A DNA stretch of 64,000 nt, taken from assembly GCF_003337375.1 (NCBI RefSeq), contig NZ_QPJD01000006.1:291261-355260 (forward strand), given 5' to 3'. How positions within the stretch are numbered: the first letter of the stretch is position 1; each line of letters opens with the position of its first letter. A program made the translations under genes and the position numbers. Of the stretch, positions 53,136-61,950 are shown piece by piece. The notes under the pieces are model-generated. The model saw only the letters and a program-made list of their open reading frames with translations. It was not told the DNA's origin and did no database searches. The DNA is from Paenibacillus prosopidis. GTDB lineage: Bacteria > Bacillota > Bacilli > Paenibacillales > Paenibacillaceae.

Positions 53136-54158
53136 ATGAAGAAGAAGATTATTGGTTTGACATTGGCATTATCATTAAGCACGACAGGAATGGCCTTTGC
53201 CGCAACAAATTACTCTACGTCCGAAGCCCTGGCCAAGTATAATAAGTACATAAATGCAGACAGTTATGTGAAAGATGAATTGTATAATGTGGCAGACTTC
53301 CGCAGCAAATATGCCAGCCTTAAAGGTACTTTGGCTTACAAGGTTGTTGAGCGCGCCATCTGGTATATGGAAAACGGTTACTTGATATATGGTCATGGTC
53401 ATGATGCCTACGGCAAGTACGGGTATGAAGATTGTTCCGGATTCACACGCCTGGTTTTCGGCGACTTTGGCTACAATATTACGGGAACTTCCAGCAGCTA
53501 TGATTCCGTCGGAACAAAGGTTGCAGGTGTCGGCAAGAAAAAAGTAGACGGCAAGTGGCAGCTGACCGGCATTGAAAATCTGCGAATCGGCGACATTTTG
53601 ACGTGGCAGTCGACTGACCACATTTCCCACGTCGCTATTTACATGGGAACCAATCGCGAAGGAAAACCCGTGGTTATCGGAACAAAGGGAGAAAACAACC
53701 CTACCGCATTAGGAACGGTGGATGGCTGGTCGTATTGGTGGGGGGAGAAATTCCATTCCGCGAGACGCGTATTGCCTAATGCTGCTCTGAGCGGAATGGC
53801 AGGAAAAACCGAAAAAGCGCCTGTAATCCCGCAATCCTATGTACTTCCACCGCAGAAGGCCGTTCCTGCATGGACAAATAGTAGTGTACAACAATCGCAG
53901 CCGGCAGCGCAACAACCAGAAATTGTGAATCCGGATAACGAACAACAATCCGAGAAGCAATACGTTGTTACGAGGAAAGGGTGGGTTTCCCTTAAAGCGT
54001 CCGCCAGTTCAAGCTCAACCACCGTCGGAAGGCTGCAATTGGGTGAAAAAGCCGAATTGATCAAGAAAGCAAACAATTATTGGTATCAGGTTAAGGTAAA
54101 TGGCAAGACCGTATACATAACAACAAACAGCACGTACACCAAGGTAATAACGGAATAG
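53136..54158 (+). CDS. secreted NlpC/P60 cell-wall hydrolase with SH3-like domain
   Basis: A 340-residue protein with a Sec signal peptide ending in AFAA (about residue 23). Residues 60-220 form an NlpC/P60-like domain with Cys in YEDCSGFTRLVFGDFGYN and His in ISHVAIYMG. A Pro/Gln-rich linker follows, then a C-terminal bacterial SH3 domain (WVSLKASASSSSTTVGRL). NlpC/P60 enzymes cleave D-Glu-diaminopimelate bonds in peptidoglycan. AAAAGGAG precedes the ATG. It is monocistronic between two terminators and lies in a sporulation/envelope region, so a role in spore germination or wall turnover is possible. Confidence 0.88.
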   Translation: MKKKIIGLTLALSLSTTGMAFAATNYSTSEALAKYNKYINADSYVKDELYNVADFRSKYASLKGTLAYKVVERAIWYMENGYLIYGHGHDAYGKYGYEDCSGFTRLVFGDFGYNITGTSSSYDSVGTKVAGVGKKKVDGKWQLTGIENLRIGDILTWQSTDHISHVAIYMGTNREGKPVVIGTKGENNPTALGTVDGWSYWWGEKFHSARRVLPNAALSGMAGKTEKAPVIPQSYVLPPQKAVPAWTNSSVQQSQPAAQQPEIVNPDNEQQSEKQYVVTRKGWVSLKASASSSSTTVGRLQLGEKAELIKKANNYWYQVKVNGKTVYITTNSTYTKVITE

Positions 54159-54173
54159 AAATCCGTCCCCCAT

Positions 54174-54212
54174 AGGTATGAGCGCTATAACAGGTGCTCA
54201 TGCCTTTTTTTT
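54174..54212 (+). terminator. terminator of the NlpC/P60-SH3 gene
   Basis: ATGAGC (54178-54183) pairs with GCTCAT (54196-54201), extended by GG/CC, and followed by eight T. Confidence 0.88.
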
Positions 54213-54238
54213 GTATGCCTACGGAGAATGCAGAATAT

Positions 54239-54294
54239 GGGCGAATATCTAAAGCCGGACTAGTGCCCTGATCATATGATAATGTGCGGCTCTA
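54239..54294 (+). promoter_or_regulatory. upstream element shared with the YheC/D gene, copy 2
   Basis: GGGCGAATATCTAA begins at 54239, followed by GCCGGAC, TGCC and CATATGATA (54273-54281). CATATGATA matches the CATANNNTA consensus of a sigma-K -10 box, though I could not find a well-spaced -35. It is 107 bp before the capA-like start codon. Confidence 0.6.
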
Positions 54295-54345
54295 TGCTTT
54301 CTGCGAGCTTTATTATGATTAATGACTAGAGAACGGAGATGAATC

Positions 54346-55458
54346 ATGAGTACGGACATTACGATCGCCGCGGTCGGAGATTTCTTGATGAAAACCAGGA
54401 TTATTAACTCAGCTAAAGTTTCCGATGAACGGGGTTATTCTTTTGACAAAATATTTGATCAAGTCGCTCCGTACCTGCGCAACACCGACTTTACGATTGG
54501 CAATCTTGAAACCAACTTCGGCGGAACCGGGTCTGACAAACCAAGCCAGAAAACGATTGATGCCGTATACTCCGTAGTGAAGAGGCATCCTAAGACCGGT
54601 TGGCCCATGTTCAATTGTCCGGACCAGTTCGCCGGCACGCTAAAAAATCTCGGCTTTGATGTTCTTACTACTGCAAATAATCACTGTATGGATTGTGGGA
54701 TCAACGGTCTCAAACGAACGTTAAAGGTGCTTGATTCCCATGGTCTGGCGCATACTGGAACTTACCGCTCACAAAGTGAGTCGCAACAATATTTGATTAA
54801 AGATGTCAAAGGGATTAAGATCGGTGTGTTAGCCTATACGAAGACAACCAATCGGATTCCTGTGCCCTCAGACCAAACTTGGGCCGTCAATTTAATTCAG
54901 CCAAGCAAAATTATTGCCGATATCAAGAAGTTAAAAGCCCAGGCGGCCGATCTCGTTATCGTATGCTTGCACTTCGGAAGAGAATACGGCATGTTTCCGA
55001 ATGATCAACAAAAGAGTCTGATTCCACTATTATTTAAAAATGGAGCGGATATTATTCTGGGGGCTCATTCGCACGTGATCCAGCCTGCCTTATTCTACAA
55101 GGTAAAGGACAATACGGGAGTAAGCAAACAAAGGTTTGCGATCTACTCTTTGGGAAATTTCATTTCTACGCGGCTATATTGGAACGACCACACGCTAACT
55201 GGACTCATCACCCACATCCACATCCGGAAGAATGATGACGGAACGACGCAGATCATGAATGTAGAGTTTATTCCTACCTGGACACGCATCTTCAAATCCG
55301 GCGGCAGGAGTGAATTTCGGATATTGCCTTTGAAAGAGGCGCTGAATAAACAAGCGAGCAGCTATAGAAATGAATTGGACAGAATGAAGAAAATGTATGA
55401 GCATGTTAAGCGGCACATAAAACGAAATACTGAGGCTGCCGAATTGAAAGTGCTGTGA
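54346..55458 (+). CDS. CapA-family (poly-gamma-glutamate synthesis type) metallophosphatase-like protein
   Basis: A 370-residue protein with the CapA/PgsA calcineurin-like pattern: AAVGDFLMKTRII at the N-terminus, FTIGNLETNF, LTTANNHCMDCGINGLKRTL, VIVCLHFGREYG, ILGAHSHVIQPALFY and YSLGNFIS. These contain the metal-ligand Asp, Asn and His residues of the fold. Unlike PgsA it has no N-terminal membrane anchor, and no capBC genes are near, so synthesis of polyglutamate is doubtful. The upstream element shared with a YheC/D gene suggests expression in sporulation. Confidence 0.88.
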   Translation: MSTDITIAAVGDFLMKTRIINSAKVSDERGYSFDKIFDQVAPYLRNTDFTIGNLETNFGGTGSDKPSQKTIDAVYSVVKRHPKTGWPMFNCPDQFAGTLKNLGFDVLTTANNHCMDCGINGLKRTLKVLDSHGLAHTGTYRSQSESQQYLIKDVKGIKIGVLAYTKTTNRIPVPSDQTWAVNLIQPSKIIADIKKLKAQAADLVIVCLHFGREYGMFPNDQQKSLIPLLFKNGADIILGAHSHVIQPALFYKVKDNTGVSKQRFAIYSLGNFISTRLYWNDHTLTGLITHIHIRKNDDGTTQIMNVEFIPTWTRIFKSGGRSEFRILPLKEALNKQASSYRNELDRMKKMYEHVKRHIKRNTEAAELKVL

Positions 55459-55474
55459 CTGGCGTATAGGAAAA

Positions 55475-55519
55475 AAAGATCACCCCTAATCCCGCTTTGC
55501 GGGCTAGTAGGTGATCTTT
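55475..55519. terminator. bidirectional terminator between capA-like and P60 genes
   Basis: AAAGATCACC (55475-55484) pairs with GGTGATCTTT (55510-55519), with an inner CCCGC/GCGGG stem. The A run before and T run after serve both convergent genes. Confidence 0.85.
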
Positions 55520-55562
55520 AGGTCTTAATTGGATGATAGCGCTTACTGTATTAATTGTTTAT

Positions 55563-56078
55563 CTACTTAATTACGCGTCTGGCTACAATAAATCTTTCTT
55601 TGTAATAGCTGCTCTTATAAATGTTTGAAATGATAACATCGCTCTTGCCGCTGGCATTGTGAATCATTTTTCCATCGCCGATGTAAATGCCGACATGCCC
55701 GACATCACTTTTATTCTTGGAACCGCCGTTCCATGTGAAAATCAAGTCGCCTTTTTTAAACTTACCCCATGAAACCTTCTGGCCTACTTTAGCTTGATCG
55801 TCATCATCTTTGTTAACAAGCTTTACGCCTACATTGGCAAGTCTGTATGCCAGGTACGTGAAGCCGGAACAATCTGTTTTATAGGGCGCGCGGGTTTCTT
55901 GTCTTTGTTTCCAGTTCACGTATTCAACCTTATTTTTCAGAGACAGTGCCGTTTTGACAAGCTTATTTCTTCTCTCTTCTACAGATGAGGCAGCTTCGAC
56001 GCTCTGCAATAACGTGGTTGCTGGCAAGGTGACGGCTAGCATTAGGATTGCAATTTTTGTTTTCATTCCCTTTTTCAT
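55563..56078 (-). CDS. secreted NlpC/P60 peptidoglycan hydrolase
   Basis: A 171-residue protein: a Sec signal peptide (about residues 1-29, ending VEA), then a compact NlpC/P60 domain with catalytic Cys in YKTDCSGFTYLAYRLA and His in VGHVGIYIGDGKMIHN. It lacks any added binding domain. It is a close tandem duplicate of the next gene, with which it shares nearly all residues including the VKLVNKDDDDQAKVGQKVSW stretch. AAAGGAG precedes the ATG. Family enzymes cut peptidoglycan stem peptides outside the membrane. Confidence 0.9.
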   Translation of the reverse strand: MKKGMKTKIAILMLAVTLPATTLLQSVEAASSVEERRNKLVKTALSLKNKVEYVNWKQRQETRAPYKTDCSGFTYLAYRLANVGVKLVNKDDDDQAKVGQKVSWGKFKKGDLIFTWNGGSKNKSDVGHVGIYIGDGKMIHNASGKSDVIISNIYKSSYYKERFIVARRVIK

Positions 56079-56139
56079 GTTGTTTCTCCTTTTGCTGGTT
56101 TTAAATTGAATGAGAGCGCTTACTGAACAATTTGCTTAA

Positions 56140-56652
56140 CTACTTAATTACGCGTCTTGCTACAACAAATCTGTCTTTATACCAGCTGTTCTTATAAATA
56201 TTTGTAATGATCACATCTCTACTGGAGTTAAGGTTGTGAATCATTTTTCCATCGCCAATGTACATTCCGACATGACCGACATTCTTCTTGTTTTTGCTGT
56301 TCAACCAGAAGAAAACCAGGTCGCCTTTTTTTAAGTTGCCCCATGAAACCTTCTGACCTACTTTAGCTTGATCGTCATCATCTTTATTAACAAGCTTTAC
56401 ACCGACATCTGCAAGTCTGTATGCAAGATACGTGAAGCCGGAACAATCTGTTTTATAGGGTGCGCGAGTTTCTTGTCTTTTTTTCCAGCTCACATAATCG
56501 ACCTTATTTTTCAGAGAAAGTGCGGTTTGGACAACCTTATTTCTTTTGGCCTCTACAGATGATGCAGCCTGAGCCTCCTGCAATAATGAGGTTGCCGGCA
56601 AGCTGATGGCCAGCATTAAGATTGCGATCTTTGTCGTTATTCCCTTTTTCAT
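56140..56652 (-). CDS. secreted NlpC/P60 peptidoglycan hydrolase, tandem paralogue
   Basis: A 170-residue protein with the same signal peptide and NlpC/P60 domain as its neighbour; Cys in TDCSGFTYLAYRLADVG and His in VGHVGMYIGDGKMIHN are intact. It differs mainly in a variable loop (FWLNSKNKKN versus TWNGGSKNKS) that could alter substrate choice. GAGGAGAG precedes the ATG. The duplication covers the 3' flank too, since GAGCGCTTACTG-type bases follow both genes. Confidence 0.9.
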   Translation of the reverse strand: MKKGITTKIAILMLAISLPATSLLQEAQAASSVEAKRNKVVQTALSLKNKVDYVSWKKRQETRAPYKTDCSGFTYLAYRLADVGVKLVNKDDDDQAKVGQKVSWGNLKKGDLVFFWLNSKNKKNVGHVGMYIGDGKMIHNLNSSRDVIITNIYKNSWYKDRFVVARRVIK

Positions 56653-56955
56653 GTTGTTATCTCTCCTCTTCGTTGGGTCTTAAGCCAAGTATAATTATAT
56701 TAATAGGGGCAAGAAACCTTCAAAAATTGGTATAAAAATGTAACCGAAGAGTGTACAGTTTGGAAAAAGCCAGTCAGAATGCGGTTTATTTTCCTATTGG
56801 GGTAATCTAGCATTGCTGTATGAGTATTTTTTTACTTGTTACAGTCTCTAAGGTGTGTTAAAATGCGCAAATTATTTTGCGATCACCAATATCTATTTCT
56901 AACGTAATGTAGTAATAATAAATAATTAGTATAATTAACGATTTGGAGGATGCTC
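56653..56955. other. AT-rich intergenic region between divergent P60 and map genes
   Basis: No gene is visible. A TATAAT at 56931-56936 lies just before the map ribosome site; no convincing -35 is 17 bp upstream of it. The leftward promoter of the P60 pair should be in 56660-56760. Confidence 0.4.
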
Positions 56956-57699
56956 ATGACTGTAGGCTCGCAGAAAGATATTGACGCTTTGAAGGAAATC
57001 GGCAGAATTGTTGCGTTGACGATGAATGAGATGAAACGGCAAGCACGAGTCGGAATGACGACGAAGGAATTGGATGAGCTCGGAGGGCGTATTTTGGAGA
57101 GCCACGGCGCAATATCCGCTCCGAAAAAGATATATAACTTTCCTGGCCATACATGCATCAGCGTTAATCATGAGGTTGCCCACGGCATTCCCGGAAATCA
57201 TAGGTTTCAAGCGGGGGATTTAATAAACATCGATGTTTGCGCGGAGAAGGACGGCTACGTAGCGGATACTGGTCATTCTTTTCAATTGGAGTCTAATAAC
57301 GATTCCTTGCAGCGCTTATGCGATTACACACACGAAACGATGATGAAGGTGATCGCGTCCTTGAAGCATGGTGTGAAAATAAATGAGATCGGCCGCATCA
57401 TTCAGCACGAAGCGAAAAAGGGCGGTTATAAGGTCATTAATGATTTGTGCAGTCACGGGGTCGGCAAAGCGGTGCATGAATGGCCGCAAATTCAACCGGT
57501 ATTCAATAAACGCGATAAACGTACATTGAAAGAAGGCCTGGTCATTACAATTGAGCCTTTCCTCTCGACCGGCGCAGAATTCGTTGTCCAGCAGCCGGAT
57601 GGATGGACGCTGAGCACCCCCGATAATAGCTTCGCGGCACAGCATGAGCATACGATAATCATTACAAAGGATAAGCCAATCATTTTGACTGTAGCATAG
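56956..57699 (+). CDS. map: methionine aminopeptidase, type I
   Basis: A 247-residue enzyme with the type I MetAP fold. The five metal ligands are visible: Asp in LINIDVCAEKDGYVADTG (two aspartates), His in NDLCSHGVGKAVHE, Glu in LVITIEPFLS, and Glu in AAQHEHTIIIT. ATG 56956 follows GGAGG at 56945-56949; the upstream ATG 56950 abuts that site. It removes the N-terminal methionine of new proteins. A second copy is common in spore formers besides the ribosomal-operon one. It lies directly before the ger operon, which has its own promoter. Confidence 0.92.
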   Translation: MTVGSQKDIDALKEIGRIVALTMNEMKRQARVGMTTKELDELGGRILESHGAISAPKKIYNFPGHTCISVNHEVAHGIPGNHRFQAGDLINIDVCAEKDGYVADTGHSFQLESNNDSLQRLCDYTHETMMKVIASLKHGVKINEIGRIIQHEAKKGGYKVINDLCSHGVGKAVHEWPQIQPVFNKRDKRTLKEGLVITIEPFLSTGAEFVVQQPDGWTLSTPDNSFAAQHEHTIIITKDKPIILTVA

Positions 57700-57719
57700 C
57701 TATAGTACTAAGTGATTTT

Positions 57720-57750
57720 TGTATATCCCCATGCGGCAGGGGCCATACTG
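57720..57750 (+). promoter_or_regulatory. sigma-G-like promoter of the ger operon
   Basis: TGTATA (57720-57725) and CATACTG (57744-57750) are 18 bp apart and each differs by one base from the forespore sigma-G consensus (TGAATA and CATACTA). It lies 42 bp before the GerA-type start codon. Confidence 0.65.
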
Positions 57751-57791
57751 GTTAAAAACAAACCAGGTAATGGAAACAAGGTGAATTCAAG

Positions 57792-59360
57792 GTGACGAAC
57801 AACTCCGGCGGAATGCCGCAAACGGGATCTGCAGAAGCAAATGGAACGTTAAAAGCAGGTAAGGAGCAATTAGACGAACAACCAAAGCTGCCGATATCCG
57901 GGCAGCTTTCTGAAAATGTTCGTCACCTTGAAACGGTATTCTCGATTAGCTCGGATATTATTTTCAAGCATTGGAATTACGGTCCGGAGATGCAATACTC
58001 GGCTTGTTCCGTGTATTATGAATCGCTTGTCCAAGAAGACACCGTTAATTATATGAAGATGACCCTTCAGGATCTTGTTACGCATGAGATCGGACCCGGC
58101 ATGGAGGTCACGCCGCAGGATATCCGTTCTTTTTTCGAGCATGACGGAGTCTCCGGGAAAAAAACTATCGTTCTTGAGGATATGCATCTTGTGGTGGAAC
58201 AAATATCGTATGGACGACTCGTGATCTTGTTTGATCAATGGGATAAAGTATTATCCTTTAAAGCACAGTCCGTTGAAACGAGACAGGTAAGCGAATCGGT
58301 CAACGAATCCGTGGTCCAAGGGCCTAGAGAGAGTACCGTCGAAAATTTACAGAAAAATTTAGGCCTGCTCCGTTTACGTCTAAAAACGCCGAAATTTAAA
58401 ATTGAAATGATCACCGCGGGCGGAGAAACAAAAACGACTGTCGCTTACGGTTATATTGAAGATGCCGTTAGTTCGGAATTACTGGCGGAATTTAAAAAAA
58501 GAGTGGAACAAATCAAAGAACTTGAAATCTTGGAGACCTCATACATCGAGCAGATTATCGAGGACTCTACCTTTTCTCCCTTTCCGCAGCACCGGTATAC
58601 GGAAAGAACAGATATGGCGGTGGCCGCCATGCTGGACGGAAAGATTGCCGTTTTGGTACAAGGCACGGGCGGCATTTTATTATGCCCGGGTCTTTTCACC
58701 GAGTTTTTTCAATCCAGTGAAGATTATTATCAACGTACGGTTATCGCTACCTTTGTTCGTTGGCTTCGTATCATAGCCTTTATCATAGCGCTGACGCTGC
58801 CCAGCATCTATATAGCTCTATCGACCTTCCATCCTGAGCTGATTCCTACGGTTTTGCTGCTTGCGGTTCTCAATGCGCGGGAAGGCATACCGCTGCCCGC
58901 ATTTTTTGAAGCGCTACTGATGGAGTTTTTCTTTGAGCTGATGCGGGAGGCCGGGGTTCGGCTGCCTAGGCCGGTCGGTTCTGCCGTCAGCATCGTAGGA
59001 GCGCTTGTCATCGGGGATGCGGCCATCAGTGCCGGCATCGCTTCTCCCATTATGGTCATCGTCGTCGCTTTGACGGGCATCGCTTCATTCGCCATTCCGC
59101 AATATAATATCGCCATTTCATTAAGGATATTGCGGTTTCCATTAATGATTAGTGCGGCTATAATGGGGGGCTTCGGGATGATGATTTGTTTATTGTTTAT
59201 TTTGCTCCATCTTTGTCATCTGCGCTCGCTGGGACAACCCTATCTGGCGCCGCTCGCTCCGTTAAGGATAGCCGAACTGAGGGACGTCGTATTAAGGGTT
59301 CCCTTGAAGGTGCTGCTTCGTTCTCCCCGGAACCTGCATAAGGATAAAGCAGCCAAGTAA
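57792..59360 (+). CDS. GerA-family spore germination receptor A subunit
   Basis: A 522-residue protein. The large cytoplasmic N-terminal domain (about 40-280) contains the GerA SSDIIFKHW segment and RTDMAVAAMLDGKIAVLVQG. Four to six membrane helices follow from about residue 315 (PSIYIALSTFHPELIPT, PRPVGSAVSIVGALVIGDAA), the PF03323 pattern. It starts at GTG 57792 after AAGGTG. It forms a germinant receptor in the inner spore membrane with the C and B subunits encoded downstream, and needs forespore expression, which matches the sigma-G-like promoter. Confidence 0.93.
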   Translation: MTNNSGGMPQTGSAEANGTLKAGKEQLDEQPKLPISGQLSENVRHLETVFSISSDIIFKHWNYGPEMQYSACSVYYESLVQEDTVNYMKMTLQDLVTHEIGPGMEVTPQDIRSFFEHDGVSGKKTIVLEDMHLVVEQISYGRLVILFDQWDKVLSFKAQSVETRQVSESVNESVVQGPRESTVENLQKNLGLLRLRLKTPKFKIEMITAGGETKTTVAYGYIEDAVSSELLAEFKKRVEQIKELEILETSYIEQIIEDSTFSPFPQHRYTERTDMAVAAMLDGKIAVLVQGTGGILLCPGLFTEFFQSSEDYYQRTVIATFVRWLRIIAFIIALTLPSIYIALSTFHPELIPTVLLLAVLNAREGIPLPAFFEALLMEFFFELMREAGVRLPRPVGSAVSIVGALVIGDAAISAGIASPIMVIVVALTGIASFAIPQYNIAISLRILRFPLMISAAIMGGFGMMICLLFILLHLCHLRSLGQPYLAPLAPLRIAELRDVVLRVPLKVLLRSPRNLHKDKAAK

Positions 59361-59394
59361 CTCTGCAATTATCTTCGAACGGAAAGAATGGGAT

Positions 59395-60543
59395 ATGATG
59401 AAAAAGTTCGCGATCCATCTTTTCCTAACAGCAATACTACTGGTTTCCCCAGGTTGTTGGAGCAAAAATGAGCTGACGGAACGGGGATTTGTTATGGGTG
59501 TTGCGCTTGATCAAGGAAAAGACGGTAAAATCGAAATGCTGACGCAAATCTACCGTCCTACTCCCGCCGAAGGTGCTAAAGGGACTTCAGCCGGGCCTGC
59601 AAGCACCAATATTTTGACGAGAGATGACTCCATAAACGAAGCGATACGCGATATTCCTGTTCATTTGGGAAGAAAAGCGCAGTGGAGTCATATGCGCGTC
59701 ATTATTGTAGGAGAGAAGCTCGCCCAGTCTGTTAACATCGCCAAGCTCCTCGACCTTTTTTACAGGGATCATGAACCAAGAAGCACAGTATCCCTTATGA
59801 TCGCGAAAGGATCTGCCAGTAAGATGCTTGAGAAGAAATCGCTAATCGAACAAACAACGGCTCAGCAGCTTTTGAGAGCGGAGGAATCCACCTACAATAA
59901 TACCTCTAAAACGATTGATACCTCCTTGCTTGATTTAGTTAAACAGTTGAAGAGTGCCCACAGCGATGCTGTCGTGTCCTACGTATATGAAGACAAACAA
60001 ACGAAGGATTTGTTTTCCGCAGCCGGTCTTGCTCTCTTGAAGGATGGCAAAATGACAGGGATTCTGCCTCCCAGTAAAGTAAAAGGCCTGATTATGCTCC
60101 GCAATAAATTTAGATCCGGCATTTTTGAAATACCATGCGAGGGCAGGAAGAATGAGATGGAGACAATCGAAATTCTGTCCTTGAATACCAAAGTTAAACC
60201 GAAGCTGAGTGGAAACAGGATAAGTGTAAGTGTGACGGTACAAGGGGAGGCCTCTACCGGAGAATTGAAGTGTTCGGCTATTGACAAACAACCAGATGAG
60301 GCTGCATTCGTACATAAAATGGAAGAAGAAATGAAGAATCAAATACGCAGCACGATACGATTTCTTCAAGTGAATAAAATAGATGTGATTGGCGTTGGAA
60401 ATCATATCTATAGAATTCATCCCCAAACATGGGACGGCCTAAAGGAAACGTGGGATAAACAATTTGCGAAAATCCCTTTTGACATTCGGGTTGAATTAAA
60501 ACTCATTACAAACGGGACCTCAACGGGTAAATCCGTTTTTTAA
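59395..60543 (+). CDS. Ger(x)C-family germination lipoprotein
   Basis: A 382-residue protein with a lipobox SPGC at about residue 22 and the GerC opening CWSKNELTERGFVMGVALD. Other family segments are RKAQWSHMRVIIVGEKLA and FYRDHEPRSTVSLMIAKG. It is the lipoprotein subunit of the receptor, anchored on the outer face of the inner spore membrane. ATG 59395 or ATG 59398 may be used. It lies 34 bp after the A subunit and before a small membrane protein. Confidence 0.92.
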   Translation: MMKKFAIHLFLTAILLVSPGCWSKNELTERGFVMGVALDQGKDGKIEMLTQIYRPTPAEGAKGTSAGPASTNILTRDDSINEAIRDIPVHLGRKAQWSHMRVIIVGEKLAQSVNIAKLLDLFYRDHEPRSTVSLMIAKGSASKMLEKKSLIEQTTAQQLLRAEESTYNNTSKTIDTSLLDLVKQLKSAHSDAVVSYVYEDKQTKDLFSAAGLALLKDGKMTGILPPSKVKGLIMLRNKFRSGIFEIPCEGRKNEMETIEILSLNTKVKPKLSGNRISVSVTVQGEASTGELKCSAIDKQPDEAAFVHKMEEEMKNQIRSTIRFLQVNKIDVIGVGNHIYRIHPQTWDGLKETWDKQFAKIPFDIRVELKLITNGTSTGKSVF

Positions 60544-60568
60544 TATCTAATAGTTGGAGGGCTTGCAT

Positions 60569-60811
60569 TTGGCGGAAAGAATGGTTGTCCTAGCTGCTGC
60601 CTTCGGCATCATGACGCTGTTTGATTGGTATCTTTTGAGAAAAAAAATGACGAAGCAGGAGAAGGCCGTTTATTTCATCCTTCTGTTCATTTCTTTATAT
60701 TTAGGTTTTGATTATGCAATAAATAAAAACTGGGCTGATATCTATGATGTGATCAACCCTGTTTTTGGCGGGGTGGCCAAAGCAATAGATGATTATTTGA
60801 ATGTTAAATGA
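60569..60811 (+). CDS. small two-helix membrane protein of the ger operon (D-subunit type)
   Basis: An 80-residue protein starting at TTG 60569, which is 7-8 nt after GGAGGG (60556-60561); TTG 60554 lies before that site. It has two membrane helices (MVVLAAAFGIMTLFDWYLL and YFILLFISLYLGFDYAI) separated by a short basic loop. Small two-helix proteins coded in or near ger operons of Bacillus were reported to modulate germination receptor activity, and this one fits by size, topology and position. Its last codon overlaps the start of the B-subunit gene. Confidence 0.8.
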   Translation: MAERMVVLAAAFGIMTLFDWYLLRKKMTKQEKAVYFILLFISLYLGFDYAINKNWADIYDVINPVFGGVAKAIDDYLNVK

Positions 60812-61950
60812 TTGCGGTTGAGAGGGTAGAGGAGGGGAGAAACATCGGTAAACAAAATATTAATCATTTCCAAATGAGTGTCCTGTTTTTTGTTTTTATC
60901 ACAGGCTCCTCCATTATCAATATTCCGGGTCCGCTTATAGGCAAAGCGAATAATGGCGCGTGGCTGTCTCTTCTCCTGTCAGGGGGGCTTGGACTCTGCG
61001 TCTTGTCGTGTGTTCTATTTCTGCACCGCCGCTTTCCGGATTTGACCTATGTGGAATACAGCCGCAAATTAATCGGGTCAGCGCTAACCATAGCCTTATC
61101 CGTGCTTACCCTTTCATTCCTTCTTCAAATGCAGACGGCAATCGTTGTGGATGTCGGATTATTTATGATTAGCTCCATGCTCAGGGAAACGCCGATGTAT
61201 GTGTTTACTTTCTTGATTTTCGCTATTTCGGCGGCAACCGCCCGTGCCGGAATTGAGACGATGGCTAGAATGTTTACACTGATCACGGCATTAACGGGCT
61301 ACCTAATCGTATTCGTATTATTGCTCGGCATTCCAGATTATGATCCGTCTCTGCTGTTACCTATTTTACCTAAGGGAATCAAGCCGGTCCTTCATGGGGC
61401 CTATATGACCTTCGGTTTTCCTTATGTCGAAGTTTTTATATTTTCGATGCTGCTTCCGTTTGTCAACAAGAGCTCATCAAAGAAATTACCTAGGGCGATG
61501 ATACTAACATTGGTGCTGAATATTTTTACATTGTGCGTGACCACACTGTGCGCGATCATGATTTTCGGGCCCTATGCAGGGGAGAGACCGTATGTTCTGT
61601 TTTCATTTGCACGCGTCGTCGAGTTTCAGGAGATTATTCAAAGAATTGAGTCCATTATCGGCATGGCGCTCATCCTGGGTTCTTTCATGAAAACAACGAT
61701 TACCTTGTACGTGCTGAGCCTGTATCTAAAGCAGCTGTTCCATTTTAAGGATCATCGCACGTTTGTCATGCCTTTGGCCATGATCGGTTTTCTGATGGGA
61801 CTCGTAGGTTTTGACAGTCCTTCGGAGTGGGGATTCATCGTTTCCGCTATCCATCCGGTATGGGCAACTGCCGCATTTGTTTTCCCGTTGCTGCTGCTGA
61901 CGATTGTTGCGTTATTCAAGAAAAAGGAGCAGACAACGGAAATTCACTGA
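60808..61950 (+). CDS. GerB-family spore germination permease
   Basis: A 380-residue protein with about 10 helices and the endospore germination permease pattern (FITGSSIINIPGPLIGK in helix 1, HAYMTFGFPYVEVFIFSMLLPF-like segment GAYMTFGFPYVEVFIFSML in the middle). It belongs to the APC superfamily and binds the germinant. ATG 60808 overlaps the upstream stop as ATGA. A strong GAGGAGGGG site lies at 60829-60837, but the bases after it give no ATG, GTG or TTG in frame at the right distance, so the coupled ATG is the best choice. Its end overlaps the convergent phosphodiesterase gene by 35 bp. Confidence 0.9.
   Translation: MIAVERVEEGRNIGKQNINHFQMSVLFFVFITGSSIINIPGPLIGKANNGAWLSLLLSGGLGLCVLSCVLFLHRRFPDLTYVEYSRKLIGSALTIALSVLTLSFLLQMQTAIVVDVGLFMISSMLRETPMYVFTFLIFAISAATARAGIETMARMFTLITALTGYLIVFVLLLGIPDYDPSLLLPILPKGIKPVLHGAYMTFGFPYVEVFIFSMLLPFVNKSSSKKLPRAMILTLVLNIFTLCVTTLCAIMIFGPYAGERPYVLFSFARVVEFQEIIQRIESIIGMALILGSFMKTTITLYVLSLYLKQLFHFKDHRTFVMPLAMIGFLMGLVGFDSPSEWGFIVSAIHPVWATAAFVFPLLLLTIVALFKKKEQTTEIH

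Noticed and set aside
54346..55458. Poly-gamma-glutamate capsule operon
   Set aside because: Only the CapA-like gene is present; capB and capC homologues are absent in the window.
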